A DNA stretch of 64,000 nt from an uncultured Flavobacterium sp. (GTDB lineage Bacteria > Bacteroidota > Bacteroidia > Flavobacteriales > Flavobacteriaceae). The position numbers and the translations under genes are program-made. Below, in pieces: positions 59,706 through 64,000 of this stretch (the stretch's first letter is position 1; the number at the start of each line of letters is the position of its first letter). The stretch spans positions 87,780 through 151,779 of the forward strand of contig CALTVC010000011.1 of NCBI GenBank assembly GCA_943912855.1, read 5' to 3'. Under the pieces are notes generated by a model that was not told the DNA's origin, did not search any database, and saw only the letters and a program-made list of their open reading frames with translations.

Positions 59706-62510
59706 ATGGACAGGTTTTCATTTCTAAATGCAGCAAATACTGCATTTTTCGCTGATTTATACGATCAATATATCGAGAACCCCGATAGCGTAGAGCCTTC
59801 TTGGAGGGCCTTCTTCCAAGGGTTCGACTTCGCAGCCGCAGACTACGGCTCGGGCGCTACAGAAGTAGCTGCCACCGCTCTATCTCAGCAATCTGCTCCG
59901 GCACCTGCCGCCGCTCCCGTTGCTGATTACTCAGGCATCCCTGAAAAACTACAGAAAGAATTTAAGGTGCTTAACCTTATTGAAGGTTACCGTACCCGTG
60001 GCCACCTGTTTACCAAAACAAACCCGGTACGCGAGCGCAGGACATTTACCCCTACGCTGGATCTTGAAAACTTCGGTCTTAGCAGTGCCGACCTTAATAC
60101 GGTTTTTGATGCTGCCAAAGAAGTAGGTCTTCAGCCTTCTACTCTTGCTGATATTGTAAGCTACCTGCAAAACATTTACTGTGGTCACATCGGTATCGAG
60201 TACATGTACATCCGCGACCCTGAGGTGCGTAAGTGGATTCAGGACAAGCTTGCCGTAAACAGCAACCAGCCTTCTTTCGGTGCTGACCAGAAGAAACGTA
60301 TCCTTGAAAAACTAAATGAGGCGGTTTCTTTCGAGAACTTCCTTCATACAAAATACGTAGGACAAAAACGTTTCTCGCTTGAAGGTGGAGAAACGCTTAT
60401 CCCTGCGCTTGACTTCCTTATAGAAGCCGCTGCCGATAAAGGTGTGGAGCAGTTTGTTATGGGTATGGCTCACCGTGGTCGCCTTAACGTGCTGGCTAAC
60501 GTATTCGGTAAGAAAACGGCTGACATCTTTAGCGAATTTGACGGTAAAGATTATGACGATGATGCCCTTTTTGATGGCGACGTAAAATACCACCTTGGTC
60601 TTACTGCCGATAAAACCACCCAAAGCGGTAAAAACATCAACGTTAACCTTGCGCCAAACCCAAGTCACCTTGAAACTGTAGGTGCTGTTATAGAAGGTAT
60701 AGCCCGCGCGAAACAGGACAGGCATTATGCCGATGATTTCCGTAAGGTGCTTCCTATTGCCCTTCACGGTGATGCTGCTGTGGCAGGTCAGGGTATTGTA
60801 TACGAAATTGTACAGATGGCTAAGCTGGACGGTTATAAGACCGGCGGTACCATCCACGTAGTAATAAACAACCAGGTAGGTTTTACTACCAACTATCTTG
60901 ATGCGCGCTCGTCTACGTACTGTACCGATGTGGCTAAAGTTACCCTTTCGCCGGTACTGCACGTAAATGCCGATGACGCTGAGGCGGTAGTACACGCTAC
61001 ACTTTTCGCCCTTGAGTACAGGATGGAGTTTGGAACCGATGTGTTCATTGATCTTCTTGGTTACCGTAAGTACGGGCACAACGAAGGTGATGAGCCACGC
61101 TTTACCCAGCCTAAACTGTACAAAATCATTGCCAAGCACAAAAACCCGCGCGACCTTTATGCAGAGGTACTTATAAACGCAGGTGTTATTGGTAACGACT
61201 TTGTAAGTGGTCTTGAAAAGCAGTACAAAGACAATCTTGAAGAAAACCTTGAGGCTTCGCGTAAGCGCGACCTTACCATCATAACGCCATTCATGCAAAA
61301 TGAGTGGGGTGGATACAACCAGGCAGATGAGCAGAAAATGCTTGAAAAAGCCGATACTACTTTCGATAAGGAAAAGCTTACCGAGATAGCCAAAACTATT
61401 ACGGAGCTTCCGGCGGATAAAAAGTTCATCAGCAAAATCCAAAAGCTGATCAACGACCGTAAGAACATGTATTTTGAAACCGATAAGCTGGACTGGGCTA
61501 TGGGCGAACTTCTTGCCTACGGTTCATTGCTAACTGAAGGTTTTGATGTACGCATTAGCGGACAGGACGTGGAGAGGGGTACGTTCTCTCACCGTCATGC
61601 TGTGGTTAAAGCAGAAGAAAGTGAAGAAAAAGTAACCCTGCTTAACCAGCTGAAAGACCAGAATGGTAAATTCTATATTTACAACTCACTACTTTCAGAA
61701 TACGGTGTGCTTGGTTTTGAATACGGTTATGCCCTTGCCAGCCCTAAAACGCTTAACATTTGGGAAGCGCAGTTTGGTGACTTCGGTAACGGTGCCCAGA
61801 TTATGATAGACCAGTACATTAGTGCTGCCGAAGATAAATGGAACAACCAAAACGGTATTGTAATGCTACTGCCTCACGGCTACGAAGGCCAGGGTGCAGA
61901 GCACAGTAGTGCCCGTATGGAGCGTTTCCTTCAAATGTGTGCTAACCATAATATGTTTGTGGCAGATGTTACCACTCCGGCTAACTTCTTCCACCTTTTA
62001 AGGAGGCAGCTTAAAACTGATTTCCGTAAACCGCTTGTAGTGTTTACTCCTAAGAGTTTGCTACGTCACCCATCGGTTGTTTCTACGGCAGATGAGCTTG
62101 CAAACGGTAGCTTCCAGGAACTTCTGGACGACCCGATTGCAGATGCTGCAAAAGTAAAAACACTGGTATTCTGTACCGGTAAGTTCTACTATGACCTAGT
62201 AGCAGAGCGCGAAAAACTGGGTCGTGATGATGTGGCTTTTGTACGTCTTGAGCAATTGTTCCCACTGCCTACAGAGCAAATCAAAGCGGTTCTTGCCAAG
62301 TACACTAATGCAGATGACTACGTTTGGGCTCAGGAAGAACCACGCAACATGGGGGCTTATGGCTACATGCTGATGAACTTTACAGAAGTGAAGTTCCGTG
62401 TGGCTTCGCTTAAAGCGTACAGCGCGCCTGCTGCAGGTAGTTCTACCCGTGCCAAGAAGCGTCACGCAGCTGCCATAGCCATGGTTTTTGATAAAAACCT
62501 ATTCAATTAA
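59706..62510 (+). CDS. sucA: 2-oxoglutarate dehydrogenase E1 component
   Basis: 934 residues from ATG 59706 (MDRFSFLNAANTAFFADLY). This E1 enzyme uses thiamine diphosphate to decarboxylate 2-oxoglutarate in the TCA cycle and passes the succinyl group to SucB. The N-terminal E2-binding helix, the HRGRLNVLANV segment and the ThDP motif GDAAVAGQGIVYE...INNQVGFTT are visible; transketolase-type pyrimidine and C-terminal domains follow (PHGYEGQGAEHSSARMERF). Length is normal for bacteria. The sucB gene follows after 49 bases. Confidence 0.97.
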   Translation: MDRFSFLNAANTAFFADLYDQYIENPDSVEPSWRAFFQGFDFAAADYGSGATEVAATALSQQSAPAPAAAPVADYSGIPEKLQKEFKVLNLIEGYRTRGHLFTKTNPVRERRTFTPTLDLENFGLSSADLNTVFDAAKEVGLQPSTLADIVSYLQNIYCGHIGIEYMYIRDPEVRKWIQDKLAVNSNQPSFGADQKKRILEKLNEAVSFENFLHTKYVGQKRFSLEGGETLIPALDFLIEAAADKGVEQFVMGMAHRGRLNVLANVFGKKTADIFSEFDGKDYDDDALFDGDVKYHLGLTADKTTQSGKNINVNLAPNPSHLETVGAVIEGIARAKQDRHYADDFRKVLPIALHGDAAVAGQGIVYEIVQMAKLDGYKTGGTIHVVINNQVGFTTNYLDARSSTYCTDVAKVTLSPVLHVNADDAEAVVHATLFALEYRMEFGTDVFIDLLGYRKYGHNEGDEPRFTQPKLYKIIAKHKNPRDLYAEVLINAGVIGNDFVSGLEKQYKDNLEENLEASRKRDLTIITPFMQNEWGGYNQADEQKMLEKADTTFDKEKLTEIAKTITELPADKKFISKIQKLINDRKNMYFETDKLDWAMGELLAYGSLLTEGFDVRISGQDVERGTFSHRHAVVKAEESEEKVTLLNQLKDQNGKFYIYNSLLSEYGVLGFEYGYALASPKTLNIWEAQFGDFGNGAQIMIDQYISAAEDKWNNQNGIVMLLPHGYEGQGAEHSSARMERFLQMCANHNMFVADVTTPANFFHLLRRQLKTDFRKPLVVFTPKSLLRHPSVVSTADELANGSFQELLDDPIADAAKVKTLVFCTGKFYYDLVAEREKLGRDDVAFVRLEQLFPLPTEQIKAVLAKYTNADDYVWAQEEPRNMGAYGYMLMNFTEVKFRVASLKAYSAPAAGSSTRAKKRHAAAIAMVFDKNLFN

Positions 62511-62559
62511 TACGTAATTTTAGATTTCAAAATAGCAAACACTATAAAATTATACTGAC

Positions 62560-63792
62560 ATGATTTTAGAAATGAAAGTTCCCTCTCCGGGGGAATCGAT
62601 TACCGAAGTAGAAATAGCTACATGGCTGGTAAAGGATGGTGACTACGTGGAGAAAGACCAGGCCATAGCCGAAGTAGATTCAGATAAAGCTACCCTTGAG
62701 CTTCCTGCCGAAGCCGCTGGTATCATTACCCTTAAGGCTGAAGAAGGCGATGCTGTAAAAGTAGGCCAGGTAGTATGCCTTATAGATACAGGTGCTGCTA
62801 AGCCGGAAGGTGGCGCTGCTCCTAAAGCTGAAGAAAAGAAAGAAGAGCCTAAAAAAGAAGAACCGAAAGCTGCTGCTTCTGCACCGGCTCCGGCTGCCCC
62901 TGCTGCAACATACGCTACAGGTGCTCCTTCTCCGGCGGCTAAAAAAATACTTGATGAAAAAGCCATTGACCCTGAAACCGTAAGCGGTACAGGTAAAGGC
63001 GGACGCATTACTAAAGACGACGCTGTAAACGCTAAAGCCAGTATGGGTACTCCTACAGGTGGTAACCGTGGCAGCGAGCGTACTAAACTGAGCATGCTGC
63101 GCCGTAAGGTAGCAGAGCGTCTTGTTTCGGCTAAAAACGAAACGGCTATGCTTACTACCTTTAACGAGGTAAACATGACGCCTATCAACACCATCCGTAA
63201 CGAGTATAAAGACGCGTTTAAAGCGAAACACGGAGGTCTTGGTCTTGGTTACATGTCGTTCTTTACAAAGGCGGTAACCCGTGCGTTGCAATTGTTCCCG
63301 GATGTTAACTCTATGATAGACGGTGATTTTAAAACATCATTTGATTTTGCAGATATATCTATCGCGGTGTCTGGTCCTAAAGGACTAATGGTGCCTGTGG
63401 TACGTAATGCAGAAACGCTTTCTTTCCGTGGTATTGAGGCGGAAATCAAACGTCTTGCGCTTCGTGCCCGCGACGGACAGATTACTGTAGACGATATGAC
63501 CGGTGGTACATTTACCATTACTAACGGTGGTGTATTCGGTAGTATGCTGTCTACGCCTATCATTAATCCTCCTCAGAGTGGTATTCTTGGTATGCACAAC
63601 ATTATAGAGCGTCCTATTGCCGTAAACGGTAGAGTGGAAATCCACCCTATGATGTACGTGGCGCTTTCTTACGACCACCGTATTATTGACGGTCGTGAGT
63701 CGGTAGGTTTCCTTGTAGCTGTTAAAGAAGCTCTTGAAAACCCAGCTGAACTTCTTATGGACAACAACCCTAAGAAAGCTCTTGAACTATAG
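62560..63792 (+). CDS. sucB: Dihydrolipoyllysine succinyltransferase E2 component
   Basis: 410 residues. The single lipoyl domain (1-80) has the lipoylated Lys43 in EVDSDKATLEL. A Lys/Glu/Ala/Pro-rich linker follows (about 84-120), then the peripheral subunit-binding domain (SPAAKKILDEKAIDPETVSGTGKGGRITKDD). The catalytic core ends with the HxxxDG motif (SYDHRIIDGRES). The core trimer passes succinyl to CoA. It is probably co-transcribed with sucA. No dihydrolipoamide dehydrogenase gene is in the window. Confidence 0.97.
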   Translation: MILEMKVPSPGESITEVEIATWLVKDGDYVEKDQAIAEVDSDKATLELPAEAAGIITLKAEEGDAVKVGQVVCLIDTGAAKPEGGAAPKAEEKKEEPKKEEPKAAASAPAPAAPAATYATGAPSPAAKKILDEKAIDPETVSGTGKGGRITKDDAVNAKASMGTPTGGNRGSERTKLSMLRRKVAERLVSAKNETAMLTTFNEVNMTPINTIRNEYKDAFKAKHGGLGLGYMSFFTKAVTRALQLFPDVNSMIDGDFKTSFDFADISIAVSGPKGLMVPVVRNAETLSFRGIEAEIKRLALRARDGQITVDDMTGGTFTITNGGVFGSMLSTPIINPPQSGILGMHNIIERPIAVNGRVEIHPMMYVALSYDHRIIDGRESVGFLVAVKEALENPAELLMDNNPKKALEL

Positions 63793-63813
63793 TATATATT
63801 AGTCAGTATATTT

Positions 63814-63843
63814 AAAAACCGCCTCCGTAAAGGGGCGGTTTTT
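63814..63843 (+). terminator. Terminator of the sucAB operon
   Basis: A 10-base stem (AAAAACCGCC pairing with GGCGGTTTTT) with a 10-base loop and T-tail, 21 bases past the sucB stop. Confidence 0.85.
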
Positions 63844-63969
63844 ATGTTTTTGGTAAAAAGAAGATTCTATTGATGTTGATTTATAAAAAAACTTCCTTCT
63901 TCAATCTCCCTTCCTACAGTCAGTTACGATTTAATATTAAATAAACTGCAAAAAACGATTAAAAAACAG

Positions 63970-63999
63970 TTGTAGAAGTAAAAAAAGGTGCTACTTTTG
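63970..63999 (+). promoter_or_regulatory. Promoter for a gene beyond the window
   Basis: TTG (63970-63972), a 19-base spacer and TACTTTTG (63992-63999) match the consensus. The driven gene lies to the right of the window. Confidence 0.6.
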
Positions 64000-64000
64000 C

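Overview
This 64-kb window looks like chromosomal DNA of a member of the Flavobacteriaceae, probably Flavobacterium or a close relative. Several things point that way. The subunit set is nuoA-N with a short NuoG and separate NuoC and NuoD. SusD-free TonB/CarboxypepD-type proteins, DUF4270 and DUF4369/TlpA lipoproteins are present. Promoters fit the Bacteroidota pattern TTG-N17-23-TANNTTTG, and genes lack purine-rich ribosome binding sites. No tRNA, rRNA, CRISPR array, prophage or insertion-sequence transposase was seen.

Layout. 0-2.4 kb: tail of a TetX-like FAD monooxygenase, then an SOS mutagenesis pair in the order umuC-umuD. 2.4-4.2 kb: a strongly AT-rich two-gene island, a DUF4365 (PD-(D/E)XK-like) protein plus an unrecognised 361-residue partner. 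It is the best candidate here for an undescribed system, perhaps defence. 4.3-6.7 kb: cydAB bd oxidase. 6.8-8.5 kb: small membrane and lipoproteins. 8.7-12.1 kb (minus): panC, panD, a flippase-like membrane protein and an esterase-fold protein whose catalytic serine is replaced by aspartate. 12.2-17 kb (plus): glycogen/starch synthase-like protein, DUF4270 lipoprotein, glmS and a small membrane protein. 17.1-22.5 kb: regulators and short-chain dehydrogenases, with an AraC gene preceded by an exact 11-bp-phased repeat array, two Crp/Fnr paralogues, and a Nudix-type regulator with a degenerate Nudix box. 22.5-35.9 kb (minus): the complete 14-subunit complex I operon. 36-40.7 kb: a cold-shock protein, a possible structured RNA, two envelope proteins and aspS. 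40.8-44.5 kb: three tandem TlpA-like thiol reductases with embedded promoters, then a MORN-type protein. 44.6-49.2 kb (minus): an iron-uptake-like group (TonB receptor, DUF4198, PepSY). 49.4-56.4 kb (minus): an RND efflux operon led by one TetR gene, next to a second TetR gene with a clear autoregulatory operator. 56.5-59.6 kb: a palindromic miniature element, polyprenyl synthase, small proteins. 59.7-63.8 kb: the 2-oxoglutarate dehydrogenase pair sucA-sucB.

How it fits together. Most of the window is core aerobic metabolism: sucAB feeds NADH to complex I, electrons then reach quinol oxidases including CydAB, and the polyprenyl synthase may serve quinone or undecaprenyl side chains. Around this core are envelope and stress functions. 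Several families of short intergenic repeats (a roughly 50-bp GGTTATTCGGTGATGCGGT family in four copies, heptameric GTTTNNN runs, GC-rich palindromes and a roughly 190-bp inverted-repeat element) sit in gene spacers and are the main unexplained non-coding structure. Many start codons were moved downstream of the longest open frame because the upstream ATG lies inside a recognisable promoter or terminator, or before a signal peptide. Function calls come from reading motifs by eye; no database search was run.
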